A DNA stretch of 64,000 nucleotides from Prevotellaceae bacterium MN60 (GTDB lineage Bacteria > Bacteroidota > Bacteroidia > Bacteroidales > Bacteroidaceae): contig FZQZ01000005.1 in the NCBI GenBank assembly GCA_900199555.1, positions 62,001 to 126,000 of the forward strand, in the 5' to 3' direction. The notes beneath the pieces are model-generated. The model saw only the letters and a program-made list of their open reading frames with translations. It was not told where the DNA came from and ran no database searches. Shown here in pieces: positions 17,100 to 26,142 of the stretch (position 1 is its first letter; every line of letters starts with the position of its first letter). Both the position numbers and the translations under genes were made by a program.

Positions 17100-19286
17100 T
17101 TAAATGAACAGAACGGTGAGTCCTGCCATCACAATACTAACCATAGACATGAGCTTGATGAGGATATTGAGAGAAGGACCAGAGGTATCTTTGAAGGGAT
17201 CGCCAACCGTATCACCAACGATGGTGGCTTTGTGAGCGAAGGAGCCCTTACCTCCGAAATGACCTTCTTCAACCATCTTCTTGGCATTATCCCAAGCTCC
17301 ACCAGCATTTGCCATAAAGACAGCGAGCGTGAAGCCACAGGTGAGTCCACCGACCAACAGACCAAGGACACCAGCAACACCCAGTACGCAACCTACTATA
17401 ATAGGTATAGCAATGGCAAGGAGTGAGGGGAATATCATTTCGTGCTGAGCAGCACGGGTAGAAATCTCTACACAAGAGCCATAGTCTGGCGTGGCCTTGC
17501 CATCAAGGATGCCGGCAATCTCACGGAACTGACGACGTACTTCTTCTACCATCTTCTGAGCAGCACGACCTACTGCCTCCATGGTAAGTCCACAGAAGAG
17601 GAAGGATGCCATACCTCCGATGAAGGCTCCAACAAGTACCTTAGGATTCATGAGGTTGACCTGGAAATAGTTCATAAAATCAGGGATGTTAGCCTCAGAA
17701 GCTTCTATCAGTTCTCCCTTCACGTTCTCCATCATCACACCAGCACGCTGCATGGCAATCTTGATCTCTTCTATATATGAGGCAAGGAGAGCAAGGGCGG
17801 TGAGGGCTGCAGAACCAATAGCAAAGCCTTTACCTGTAGCAGCAGTAGTATTACCAAGGGCATCGAGAGCATCAGTACGCTGACGTACCTCTTCGCCCAG
17901 CTCACTCATCTCTGCATTACCACCAGCATTGTCGGCAATAGGTCCGTAAGCATCAGTAGCGAGTGTGATGCCTAGCGTAGAAAGCATACCTACGGCAGCA
18001 ATACCAATACCATAGAGACCATTAGCCAAGCTCTGTGAAGACATGGAGAGGTCGAAGCCATTGGCAAAACCGAAGCTGAGAATGATAGCCACACCAATAG
18101 TGATAACCGGAATGCAGGTAGAAATCATACCCGTACCTATACCTTTAATAATAACAGTAGCAGAACCGGTAAGACCTGCTTCAGAAATCTTCTGGGTGGG
18201 CTTATAGGAATGAGAGGTGTAATATTCGGTAGCTTGTCCGATGATAACACCAGCCACCAGACCAGTGATAACACTACATGACAACCACATCCAGTTTTCT
18301 ATACCTAAGAGATAGAGGATAGCAAAGGTAGCTACAGCTATGAGTACGGCACTGACATTGGTGCCCAGAGAGAGCGATTTCAGCAAATCGCGCATGGTAG
18401 CGCCTTCCTTTGTGCGTACCAAGAAGATGCCGAAGAGGGAGAGGAATACACCCACAGCAGCTATCAGCATAGGAGCAATGACGGCTTTGAGCTGGATGTC
18501 AACACTGGTTGCGGCAAAGGCTGCAGCACCAAGAGCGGCAGTAGAGAGCACAGAACCACAATAGGACTCGTAGAGGTCGGCACCCATACCTGCAACATCG
18601 CCCACATTATCGCCTACATTATCGGCAATAGTAGCGGGGTTGCGCGGGTCGTCTTCAGGGATATCGGCTTCAACCTTTCCGACGATATCGGCACCCACAT
18701 CGGCAGCCTTGGTATAGATACCACCACCCACACGAGCGAAAAGGGCTTGCGTAGATGCACCCATACCAAAGGTAAGCATCGTAGTAGTGATAGAGATGAG
18801 TCCATCAGCATCGAAGTAGTTGAGGACAACAAACCAGATGGCAATGTCGAGCAAGCCAAGACCTACAACGGTGAGTCCCATTACAGCACCAGAACGGAAA
18901 GCAACCTTCAAACCAGCATTGAGACTCTTACGAGCAGCATTGGCTGTACGGGCAGAAGCATAGGTGGCAGTCTTCATGCCAAAGAAACCTGCCAAGCCAG
19001 AGAAGAAACCACCCGTAAGGAATGCGAAGGGCACCCATGGATTCTGCACATGCAGGCCATAAGCCATAAAGGCAAATAGAATACAGAGTACAACAAAGAC
19101 AATGCCAACGACCTTGTACTGCTGTTTAAGATAGGCCATCGCACCTTTACGCACATAGAGCGCAATCTCACGCATTCGAGGAGTACCCTCGTCTTCTCCC
19201 ATCATCTGACGGAAAAAGAAAAAGGCCATGCCCAAAGCAACGATAGATGCAATGGGCACGAGCCAGAATACATTAGGAATAATCAT
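17100..19286 (-). CDS. hppA: Membrane-bound ion-pumping pyrophosphatase
   Basis: A 728-residue integral membrane protein with about 16 helices that couples pyrophosphate hydrolysis to H+ or Na+ export. The substrate and magnesium site is intact: DVGADIVGKVEADIPEDD and DNVGDNVGDVAGMGADLYES (residues about 195-250), plus C-terminal GDTVGDPFKDTSGPS. The segment GNTTAATGKG near 475 has Ala where K+-independent enzymes have Lys (GNTTKA), placing it in the K+-dependent class. Some Bacteroides enzymes of this class pump both Na+ and H+, so a sodium link with Nqr at 44-50 kb is plausible (inference). Monocistronic; no clear upstream promoter box was found. Confidence 0.95.
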   Translation of the reverse strand: MIIPNVFWLVPIASIVALGMAFFFFRQMMGEDEGTPRMREIALYVRKGAMAYLKQQYKVVGIVFVVLCILFAFMAYGLHVQNPWVPFAFLTGGFFSGLAGFFGMKTATYASARTANAARKSLNAGLKVAFRSGAVMGLTVVGLGLLDIAIWFVVLNYFDADGLISITTTMLTFGMGASTQALFARVGGGIYTKAADVGADIVGKVEADIPEDDPRNPATIADNVGDNVGDVAGMGADLYESYCGSVLSTAALGAAAFAATSVDIQLKAVIAPMLIAAVGVFLSLFGIFLVRTKEGATMRDLLKSLSLGTNVSAVLIAVATFAILYLLGIENWMWLSCSVITGLVAGVIIGQATEYYTSHSYKPTQKISEAGLTGSATVIIKGIGTGMISTCIPVITIGVAIILSFGFANGFDLSMSSQSLANGLYGIGIAAVGMLSTLGITLATDAYGPIADNAGGNAEMSELGEEVRQRTDALDALGNTTAATGKGFAIGSAALTALALLASYIEEIKIAMQRAGVMMENVKGELIEASEANIPDFMNYFQVNLMNPKVLVGAFIGGMASFLFCGLTMEAVGRAAQKMVEEVRRQFREIAGILDGKATPDYGSCVEISTRAAQHEMIFPSLLAIAIPIIVGCVLGVAGVLGLLVGGLTCGFTLAVFMANAGGAWDNAKKMVEEGHFGGKGSFAHKATIVGDTVGDPFKDTSGPSLNILIKLMSMVSIVMAGLTVLFI

Positions 19287-19345
19287 GTTAATATTAGGTT
19301 TTTGTTTGAGGTTATTGGCTTAATGGAGGAGGGGAGGAGAGCGGT

Positions 19346-20158
19346 TTACTCGTCGGCAATAAAGTCGGAGAGGCTCTCTGCATCCTCGTCGGAATCGTCA
19401 TCGATGGCGAAGGTGGTACGATAGTTGTTCTCGTTAATCTCGTCATCATTTGGCTCTTCCAGCTCAACATCATCCTCATCAGGACGATTGTAATCATCAA
19501 CAGGCAGGTCGTCGTCCTCATCCTCTTCGCCATCGCCACCCAGACGAGGTTCATCGAACTTCATGCGAGGCTTGAAGGTTTCGGGCTTCAACTTAGCAAA
19601 GATGGCCTCTACCCATGTTCCCTTTTCTACTTCAAGAACTTCGAAACCATCGGCTACCTTCTTCTCATACATACCACCCTTCTTGTGCAAACGGTCCTTG
19701 GGGAGGGTAGTGGTAGAGATATCGAATCCACTCTCGATGACATCCTGAATAGACTGCGAGAGCGAATCCCAACCACCACCGAAGTTGCGGTCGATGACTT
19801 CAAGGAGCTTTGCAGCCGAAATGTGACGGATATTCTCGTAAGTGAGGTCTGTAACACGAGTGATGGGACGCTTCTTGATAGCCCAAGTAAGCTTTGCATC
19901 ATCACCGAGTTTTATAGTTCCAATCTTATAACCCTGATTGGCGTATTTCTCCTGCAGCTGTTTATTATCATCTTTTATTTCCTCGATCATGAAAGCACTA
20001 CGGATGATATCGGCAACACGACGAAGATTATCCTTCAATTCTACATCCTTGTCTGCTGCGTCGAGCATACGGAAAATGTCGTTTTCTTGCACATCCCATA
20101 CAGTGCTTTTCGATAGTGTTTTTAAGCTGAGTGCTTTGTTTGTTGTCGCTTCTTTCAT
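19346..20158 (-). CDS. Uncharacterised protein with a very acidic tail
   Basis: A 270-residue cytoplasmic protein that I do not recognise. Residues 1-200 are mixed alpha/beta with balanced charge, no membrane segment and no signal peptide; residues 55-75 (IEEIKDDNKQLQEKY) could form a short coiled coil. Residues about 205-270 are dominated by Asp and Glu (for example GEEDEDDDLPVDD and DDDSDEDAESL), like histone chaperones or DNA-mimic proteins. It lies 59 bp from hppA and is divergent from rarA, with its own -7 box TACATTTG at 20193-20200. The frame is long with normal codon use, so it is a real gene; the function is unknown. Confidence 0.7.
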   Translation of the reverse strand: MKEATTNKALSLKTLSKSTVWDVQENDIFRMLDAADKDVELKDNLRRVADIIRSAFMIEEIKDDNKQLQEKYANQGYKIGTIKLGDDAKLTWAIKKRPITRVTDLTYENIRHISAAKLLEVIDRNFGGGWDSLSQSIQDVIESGFDISTTTLPKDRLHKKGGMYEKKVADGFEVLEVEKGTWVEAIFAKLKPETFKPRMKFDEPRLGGDGEEDEDDDLPVDDYNRPDEDDVELEEPNDDEINENNYRTTFAIDDDSDEDAESLSDFIADE

Positions 20159-20192
20159 ATATCTATTTATGTGTTAATGATATTTTTCTCTG

Positions 20193-20200
20193 CAAATGTA
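20193..20200 (-). promoter_or_regulatory. -7 box of the acidic-tailed protein gene
   Basis: TACATTTG on the minus strand, 34 bases before the ATG at 20158. Confidence 0.45.
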
Positions 20201-20203
20201 CGA

Positions 20204-20238
20204 AAAAAAGTGAAAAGTGAAAAGTGAAAAGTGAAAAA
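20204..20238. repeat. Heptamer tandem repeat (GTGAAAA)
   Basis: Four to five copies of GTGAAAA lie between the divergent gene at 19346 and rarA. It is one of several 7-base tandem repeats in the window's intergenic gaps. Confidence 0.8.
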
Positions 20239-20274
20239 TTTATTGCCTTCTATCATTTTTTGATTATTTCTTAG

Positions 20275-20282
20275 TAATTTTG
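20275..20282 (+). promoter_or_regulatory. -7 box of rarA
   Basis: TAATTTTG ends 9 bases before the ATG at 20292. The transcript would have almost no leader, and the box excludes the upstream TTG at 20280 as a start. Confidence 0.5.
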
Positions 20283-20291
20283 TACCCAATT

Positions 20292-21566
20292 ATGAGTGAG
20301 CCATTAGCTGAAAGATTACGCCCACGCTCGCTGGATGACTATATTGGTCAGCAGCATTTGGTTGGCGAGGGTGCCGTACTGCGCAAGATGATTGATGCAG
20401 GACGCATTTCTTCATTTATTCTATGGGGACCTCCAGGAGTAGGAAAAACCACCTTGGCGCAGATTATTGCCAAGAGACTGGATACTCCGTTTTACACACT
20501 ATCGGCTGTAACGAGTGGTGTAAAGGATGTGCGTGATGTGATAGAACGTGCTCAGAAAGGACGCTTCTTTAACGAGGCTTCTCCTATTCTTTTTATAGAC
20601 GAGATTCATCGATTCTCAAAATCCCAGCAAGACTCGTTGTTAGGAGCTGTAGAGAAGGGTGTTGTAACACTGATAGGTGCAACAACAGAGAATCCTTCGT
20701 TTGAAGTTATTCGTCCGTTGTTGTCGCGCTGTCAACTGTATGTACTGAAATCTTTAGAGAAAGAGGATTTGCTACTTCTGTTACAGCGAGCTATTACGAA
20801 AGACGCAATCCTACGTCAGCGCAAAATCACCCTCAAGGAAACAGCCGCCATGATGCGCTATAGTGGTGGAGACGCACGTAAACTACTGAATATCTTAGAA
20901 TTAGTAGTCGAATCAGCCAACACTGAGGAGGTCGTTATCACTGACGAGATGGTAGTAGAATGCCTGCAACAGAATCCGCTAGCATACGATAAAGAGGGCG
21001 AGATGCACTATGACATCATTTCAGCCTTTATCAAGTCTATTCGTGGTAGTGATCCCGATGCAGCACTCTATTGGATGGCACGTATGATAGAGGGTGGGGA
21101 AGACCCTCAGTTTATTGCTAGAAGACTGATAATTTCGGCATCAGAGGATATCGGACTGGCCAATCCCAATGCACTATTGTTGGCTAATGCCACATTTGAT
21201 GCAGTGATGAAGATTGGTTGGCCAGAAGGTCGCATTCCATTGGCTGAATGTGCTGTATATCTCGCCACATCACCCAAAAGCAATTCAGCATATCTTGGTA
21301 TCAATCAGGCACTTGAACTTGTACGTGAGACTGGTAATCAGCCAGTTCCATTGCATCTTCGCAATGCACCAACCAAGCTCATGAAAGATTTGGGCTATCA
21401 CGATGGATACCAGTATCCACACGATTTTGCCGGTCATTTTACACCTCAGCAGTATATGCCTGATGAACTAAAAGAAGAACGATTATGGCATGGACAACAC
21501 TCACCAGTGGAAGAAAAGCTCTATGAGCGCATGGTGAACTATTGGGGAAAAAGATACGAAAAGTAG
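20292..21566 (+). CDS. rarA: Replication-associated recombination ATPase RarA (MgsA)
   Basis: A 424-residue clamp-loader-like AAA+ ATPase that acts at stalled replication forks. Walker A is GPPGVGKTT (residues 46-54) and Walker B LFIDEIHRF (near 97-105); sensor 1 lies in IGATTENPSFE, and the arginine finger is in LLSRCQ. The C-terminal MgsA domain, with YLGINQALE and the conserved HLRNAP near residue 350, is complete. I chose ATG 20292 (MSEPLAERLRPRSL) because the -7 box overlaps the longer TTG start. The TRIC-like gene follows 26 bp later. Confidence 0.95.
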   Translation: MSEPLAERLRPRSLDDYIGQQHLVGEGAVLRKMIDAGRISSFILWGPPGVGKTTLAQIIAKRLDTPFYTLSAVTSGVKDVRDVIERAQKGRFFNEASPILFIDEIHRFSKSQQDSLLGAVEKGVVTLIGATTENPSFEVIRPLLSRCQLYVLKSLEKEDLLLLLQRAITKDAILRQRKITLKETAAMMRYSGGDARKLLNILELVVESANTEEVVITDEMVVECLQQNPLAYDKEGEMHYDIISAFIKSIRGSDPDAALYWMARMIEGGEDPQFIARRLIISASEDIGLANPNALLLANATFDAVMKIGWPEGRIPLAECAVYLATSPKSNSAYLGINQALELVRETGNQPVPLHLRNAPTKLMKDLGYHDGYQYPHDFAGHFTPQQYMPDELKEERLWHGQHSPVEEKLYERMVNYWGKRYEK

Positions 21567-21592
21567 CACTCACGTGTTATGATAAATAGAAT

Positions 21593-22210
21593 ATGGAATA
21601 CGAAGCAATTATACAACAGATCATAGAGTTTTTAGGTACTTTTGCCTTTGCCATATCTGGTATCCGTCATGCTGCAGCCAAACAATTTGACTGGTTTGGT
21701 GGCTATGTGTGTGGTATTGCTGTAGCTATAGGAGGTGGAACCATTCGTGATGTCATGCTAGGTGTTACACCATTCTGGATGACTAATCCATTTTATATTA
21801 TATGTACCGCTTTAGCGCTCATTTTCGTGATTATCTTCGCTAAACACATGGAAGGTTTACGAAATACGTGGTTTGTTTTTGACACATTAGGCTTGGCGTT
21901 ATTTACGATTGCAGGAATCCAAAAATCATTGGTTCTCGGACATCCATATTGGGTGGCGATAATTATGGGCTGTATTACTGGTTCTGCAGGAGGAATTATT
22001 CGTGATGTTTTACTCAATAATGAGCCTGTAATCTTTCAGCGAGAGATATACGCAATGGCTGCCGTATTGGGAGGATTAATATATTGGTTATCAGATTTTT
22101 TAGGATTTCCAATTGAAGTAACGGTTATAGCGTCATTCCTTACTACTTGTGTGATGCGCTTCTTGGCAGTTCGTTATCATCTTTCGCTACCAATTCTCAA
22201 ACAAGAGTAG
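21593..22210 (+). CDS. TRIC/UPF0126 (YicG-type) membrane channel protein
   Basis: A 205-residue inner-membrane protein with seven hydrophobic helices in two inverted repeats. Each repeat carries the family signature, AIGGGTIRDVMLG near residue 45 and GSAGGIIRDVLL near residue 130. Bacterial homologues of the animal TRIC channels conduct K+ and other small ions as trimers. UPF0126 proteins have also been linked to glycine, so the physiological ligand is uncertain. It is probably cotranscribed with rarA. A hairpin without a T run (22231-22251) follows. Confidence 0.88.
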   Translation: MEYEAIIQQIIEFLGTFAFAISGIRHAAAKQFDWFGGYVCGIAVAIGGGTIRDVMLGVTPFWMTNPFYIICTALALIFVIIFAKHMEGLRNTWFVFDTLGLALFTIAGIQKSLVLGHPYWVAIIMGCITGSAGGIIRDVLLNNEPVIFQREIYAMAAVLGGLIYWLSDFLGFPIEVTVIASFLTTCVMRFLAVRYHLSLPILKQE

Positions 22211-22350
22211 GCGTTATCTCCAGCAATAATACGCTCCACAAAATGGAGCGTAACATCTAATTATATACTCTTATTTATCATAATGTGTATTCTTTGTACA
22301 ATTAGTATAATTAGAAATATGTGTATGATTCGGAGATATATCCAGCTATA

Positions 22351-22382
22351 TTTGGTGAATTCAGAATAAATTAGTATATTTG
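22351..22382 (+). promoter_or_regulatory. Promoter of the purU-his cluster
   Basis: TTTG (22351-22354), 20 bases, TATATTTG (22375-22382). The leader is about 45 bases. Confidence 0.75.
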
Positions 22383-22430
22383 CAGCCTATTATAAATAAG
22401 GTATTGTGATAGAATAAAAATTGAGAGTAA

Positions 22431-23294
22431 ATGAAACCAACAGCAATTCTGCTTCTGCATTGTCCCGACCAACAGGGCATCATCTCAGAAGTTACTAGAT
22501 TTATAACTGACAACCAAGGAAACATTGTCTACCTAGATCAATATGTAGACAAGCAAGATGGCATGTTTTTCATGCGTATTGAATGGGAATTGGAAAACTT
22601 CCTGATTCCTCGTGAGAAAATACAAGAATACATCAATACGCTCTATGCACAGCGCTATCAGATGACGTGTAATCTGTATTTTAGTGATAAACGTCCAAGA
22701 ATGGCTATTTTCGTATCAAAAATGAGCCATTGCCTGTACGACCTGCTGGCTCGTTGGAAAGCTGGCGAATGGGACGTGGATATTCCTTGTATTGTAAGTA
22801 ACCACGAGGATTTGCGCTATGTAGCCGAGCAGTTCAACATCCCATATTATGTATGGAGCATCAAGAAAGACCATTCAAATAAAGCGGAAGTTGAACAGGC
22901 TGAAATGGAACTGCTGCGCAAAGAAAATGTGACCTTTATTGTTTTGGCTCGTTATATGCAGATTATCTCAGACGAGATGATTGCTGCTTATCCGAACCAT
23001 ATCATCAATATTCACCACTCATTCTTGCCTGCATTTGTGGGTGCCAAACCCTACCATCAGGCGTGGGAACGCGGCGTGAAGATTATCGGTGCAACAAGTC
23101 ACTACGTAACAGCTGAGCTTGACGCTGGTCCAATTATCGAACAAGACGTTACGCGTATTACCCACAAGGATACGCCAGAGAGTTTGGTATTGAAAGGAAA
23201 AGACTTGGAGAAGATTGTACTCTCACATGCTGTTTCTAAGCATATCCAGCGTAAGATACTGACTTTCAAGAACAAGACCATCATATTTAGTTAA
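22431..23294 (+). CDS. purU: Formyltetrahydrofolate deformylase
   Basis: A 287-residue cytoplasmic enzyme that hydrolyses 10-formyl-THF to THF and formate. The N-terminal ACT domain (residues 1-85, LLLHCPDQQGIISEVTRFI) is the regulatory part. The C-terminal formyltransferase-type domain contains the catalytic segment NIHHSFLPAFVGAKPYHQA near residue 195 and the conserved DAGPIIEQDV near 235. Full length. It abuts hisH with no gap, an unusual place for purU: the link may be that HisF produces AICAR, which uses 10-formyl-THF in the next purine step (inference). First gene of a nine-gene same-strand run. Confidence 0.94.
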   Translation: MKPTAILLLHCPDQQGIISEVTRFITDNQGNIVYLDQYVDKQDGMFFMRIEWELENFLIPREKIQEYINTLYAQRYQMTCNLYFSDKRPRMAIFVSKMSHCLYDLLARWKAGEWDVDIPCIVSNHEDLRYVAEQFNIPYYVWSIKKDHSNKAEVEQAEMELLRKENVTFIVLARYMQIISDEMIAAYPNHIINIHHSFLPAFVGAKPYHQAWERGVKIIGATSHYVTAELDAGPIIEQDVTRITHKDTPESLVLKGKDLEKIVLSHAVSKHIQRKILTFKNKTIIFS

Positions 23295-23894
23295 ATGAAC
23301 GTAGCAATTGTAAAATATAACGCAGGAAACATCTACTCGGTAGTGAATGCGCTCAAAAGATTGGGCGTAGATCCCCTATTGACGGATGATACAGAACAGC
23401 TGCAGAAAGCTGATTATGTATTGTTTCCAGGTCAAGGAGAGGCGCGCGGAGCTATGGAGTACCTCCAAGCAAGAAGACTTGACGAGGTGATTCGTTCACT
23501 GCGCCAACCTGTATTAGGAATCTGTGTGGGACAGCAGCTGCTATGCAAACACTCAGAAGAAGGAAATGTTGACTGTATCGGTATATTTGACGCGGAAGTG
23601 AAGCGATTCTCCCCTACCCGTCATGAGGACAAAGTGCCTTGTATGGGTTGGAATTGTTTGGATGTAAAAGATGATGAGCTGATGAAAGGTTTAGGCGAAG
23701 AGCCTTACGTATATTTTGTACATAGCTATTATGTACCGGTTTGTGCTGATACGATAGCTACTGCCGACTATATACAGCCTTATTCTGCAGCTATGCATCG
23801 CGACAATTTCTACGCTTGCCAGTTTCATCCAGAAAAGAGTGGTAAGGTGGGCGAACAGATATTGCGCAACTTCCTTGATATTAAACAGAAATAA
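23295..23894 (+). CDS. hisH: Imidazole glycerol phosphate synthase, glutaminase subunit
   Basis: A 199-residue class I glutamine amidotransferase that supplies ammonia to HisF. The catalytic cysteine is Cys77 in LGICVGQQLL, and the His-Glu pair lies in CQFHPEKSG near residue 178. PGQGEARGAMEYL (45-57) is the oxyanion region. It follows purU directly and precedes hisA by 11 bp. Confidence 0.96.
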   Translation: MNVAIVKYNAGNIYSVVNALKRLGVDPLLTDDTEQLQKADYVLFPGQGEARGAMEYLQARRLDEVIRSLRQPVLGICVGQQLLCKHSEEGNVDCIGIFDAEVKRFSPTRHEDKVPCMGWNCLDVKDDELMKGLGEEPYVYFVHSYYVPVCADTIATADYIQPYSAAMHRDNFYACQFHPEKSGKVGEQILRNFLDIKQK

Positions 23895-23905
23895 CGATTG
23901 AAAGA

Positions 23906-24628
23906 ATGGAACTGATTCCAGCTATAGATATCATTGACGGACAGTGTGTTCGTTTGACCAAAGGCGACTATGCTCAGAAAACAGTATATCGCAATCATCC
24001 TTGGGATGTAGCTAAGGAGTTTGAGACCTATGGTTTCAAGCGCCTGCATGTGGTAGACCTGGATGGTGCCAAAGCCAAGCATATCGTAAATAGTGACGTG
24101 CTACAGAAAATTACTACAGAGACATCACTGACTGTTGATTTCGGTGGTGGTATCAAGACTGACGAGGATATCGAGAAAGCTTTTGCCAACGGAGCACAGA
24201 TGGTGACTGTTGGCTCTATCGCCGTTACCAATCCCGAGTTGTTCCTCTCGTGGATAAAAAAATATGGTGCTGACCGCATGATTCTTGGTGCTGATGTCAG
24301 AAATGGAAAGATAAGCATCAATGGATGGAAAGAAGACTCATCAGAAGACCTGCTGCCATTCTTACGAAAATACGTAGATGCAGGAGTTACCAATGTACTA
24401 TGTACTGAGATTTCGAAAGACGGGACACTGCAAGGTCCTGCTATCGACCTCTATAAGCGCATCATGCAAGAGTATCCTAACCTTCATCTCATCGCTAGTG
24501 GTGGCGTATCGTCTATCGATGATATCAAGGCGCTCGAGGCTGCAGGCATCCCTGCTGTAGTATTCGGAAAAGCCATCTACGAAGGTAGAATCAATCTCAA
24601 GGAGTTAGAAATAATAGATCAAAGATAA
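23906..24628 (+). CDS. hisA: ProFAR isomerase (histidine synthesis)
   Basis: A 240-residue (beta/alpha)8 barrel enzyme converting ProFAR to PRFAR. The first catalytic Asp lies in [19 protein letters not shown] (Asp8) and the second in [11 protein letters not shown] near residue 130. Phosphate-binding loops [12 protein letters not shown] and [11 protein letters not shown] mark the two half-barrels. Two bases separate it from hisF, so translation is probably coupled. Confidence 0.96.
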   Translation: MELIPAIDIIDGQCVRLTKGDYAQKTVYRNHPWDVAKEFETYGFKRLHVVDLDGAKAKHIVNSDVLQKITTETSLTVDFGGGIKTDEDIEKAFANGAQMVTVGSIAVTNPELFLSWIKKYGADRMILGADVRNGKISINGWKEDSSEDLLPFLRKYVDAGVTNVLCTEISKDGTLQGPAIDLYKRIMQEYPNLHLIASGGVSSIDDIKALEAAGIPAVVFGKAIYEGRINLKELEIIDQR

Positions 24629-24630
24629 AG

Positions 24631-25389
24631 ATGGGATTAGCAAAACGCATCATACCCTGTTTGGATGTTAAAGACGGAGAAACGGTAAAAGGAACCAACT
24701 TCGTCAACCTGCGCAGTGCAGGCGACCCTGTAGCTCTGGGTAAAGCCTATAGCGAGCAGGGAGCTGACGAGTTGTGTTTCCTGGATATCACAGCATCCTT
24801 TGAAGGTCGCAAGACATTTACGGAGATGGTGACTCGTGTGGCTCAGGAAATCAACATCCCCTTTACTGTTGGTGGTGGCATCAACGAACTCAAGGATGTA
24901 GAACGACTGTTGTACGCAGGAGCCGATAAAGTGAGTGTCAATTCTGCAGCTATCCGTCGCCCAGAACTTATCACCGAGATTGCCCAGCGTTTTGGTTCTC
25001 AGGTATGTGTCTGTGCTATCGATGCCCGTCTTGATGATGATGGATGGCATTGCTATCTGAAAGGAGGTCGTGAACGCACAGAGCGTGGATTATTTGAGTG
25101 GGCTCACGAAGTGCAGGAGCGTGGTGCTGGCGAGATACTCTTTACCTCTATGAACCACGATGGTACAAAGCAAGGCTTTGCCAACGAAGCCTTACGCCAA
25201 CTGGCCGACCACCTCTCAATACCCATTATTGCCAGTGGTGGTGCTGGTTGCAAAGAGCATTTCCGCGATGTCTTTACTGAAGGACATGCCGACGCAGCCT
25301 TGGCAGCATCCGTATTCCACTTTGGTGAGATACCCGTACCCGAACTGAAGCAATACCTCAGAGGGGAAGGAATCAACGTAAGATTGTAA
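24631..25389 (+). CDS. hisF: Imidazole glycerol phosphate synthase, cyclase subunit
   Basis: A 252-residue (beta/alpha)8 barrel that turns PRFAR plus HisH-derived ammonia into imidazole glycerol phosphate and AICAR. The catalytic aspartates are in [16 protein letters not shown] (Asp11) and [12 protein letters not shown] near 130. Phosphate sites are [11 protein letters not shown] and [11 protein letters not shown]. Full length; it works with HisH. Confidence 0.97.
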   Translation: MGLAKRIIPCLDVKDGETVKGTNFVNLRSAGDPVALGKAYSEQGADELCFLDITASFEGRKTFTEMVTRVAQEINIPFTVGGGINELKDVERLLYAGADKVSVNSAAIRRPELITEIAQRFGSQVCVCAIDARLDDDGWHCYLKGGRERTERGLFEWAHEVQERGAGEILFTSMNHDGTKQGFANEALRQLADHLSIPIIASGGAGCKEHFRDVFTEGHADAALAASVFHFGEIPVPELKQYLRGEGINVRL

Positions 25390-25421
25390 AATAGTAAATA
25401 GTCAAATTGTCATATACAACA

Positions 25422-26069
25422 ATGAAGATAGATTTCGAAAAGATGGGCGGTCTTGTACCAGCCATTATCCAAGATGCAACAACGAAGAATGTGCTGATGT
25501 TGGGCTTTATGAATGAAGAAGCCTACCAGAAAACACTTGATACTAAGCATGTCACCTTCTGGAGTCGTACACGTCAGACGCTCTGGACCAAGGGCGAGAC
25601 CAGTGGCCACTTCTTGAATCTGGTAGACATAAAGATAGATTGCGATAATGATACCCTGTTGGTAAAAGTCAACCCTGTAGGTCCTACTTGTCACACGGGT
25701 ACAGATACTTGTTGGGGTGAGACAAACGATGATTCTCCCCTACTCTTTCTCACCGAGTTACAAGACTTTATCAATCGTCGCAAACAAGAGATGCCTGAGG
25801 GTTCTTACACCACCAAACTCTTCAAAGATGGTGTTAACAAGATAGCCCAAAAGGTAGGCGAAGAGGCTTTAGAGACCGTTATCGAGGCTACTAATGGTAC
25901 TGACGACCATTTGGTATACGAGGCATCCGACCTGTTATATCACCTTATTGTATTGTTGGCTCACAAAGGTCTGCGCATTGAAGATGTAGCTACAGAACTA
26001 CATAAGCGTCACGACCCAGAATGGGACAAGAAGCGTCGTGAGGCGAAGGCAGCAGGCAAGATGAAATGA
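25422..26069 (+). CDS. hisIE: Bifunctional phosphoribosyl-AMP cyclohydrolase / PR-ATP diphosphatase
   Basis: A fused HisI-HisE protein of about 215 residues. The N-terminal half (residues 1-110) has the cyclohydrolase motifs VTFWSRTRQTLWTKGETSGH and the zinc/magnesium ligands in DCDNDTLL and GPTCHTGTDTCW. The C-terminal half (from about 120) has the all-helical HisE segments KVGEEALETVIEA and YEASDLLYHL. I chose ATG 25422 (MKIDFEKMGG) over the TTG 15 bases upstream. hisG, hisD, hisC and hisB are not in this window. Confidence 0.95.
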   Translation: MKIDFEKMGGLVPAIIQDATTKNVLMLGFMNEEAYQKTLDTKHVTFWSRTRQTLWTKGETSGHFLNLVDIKIDCDNDTLLVKVNPVGPTCHTGTDTCWGETNDDSPLLFLTELQDFINRRKQEMPEGSYTTKLFKDGVNKIAQKVGEEALETVIEATNGTDDHLVYEASDLLYHLIVLLAHKGLRIEDVATELHKRHDPEWDKKRREAKAAGKMK

Positions 26070-26085
26070 GCGGGCTACCGCCCTA

Positions 26086-26122
26086 ATGAATAGTGAATAA
26101 CGAATAGTGAATAGTGAAATTG
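26086..26122. repeat. Short tandem repeat (GAATAGT-type)
   Basis: Degenerate copies of GAATAGTGAATA fill the hisIE-ftsE gap. A related string (TTTGACTATTTGACTATTT) occurs in the nqrA-nqrB gap at about 48453-48471. Confidence 0.7.
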
Positions 26123-26142
26123 TAAAATAGTCAAATATAAAG

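Noticed and set aside
22231..22251. Hairpin ACGCTCCA/TGGAGCGT after the TRIC-like gene as a terminator
   Set aside because: No T run follows on either strand; kept only as a note.
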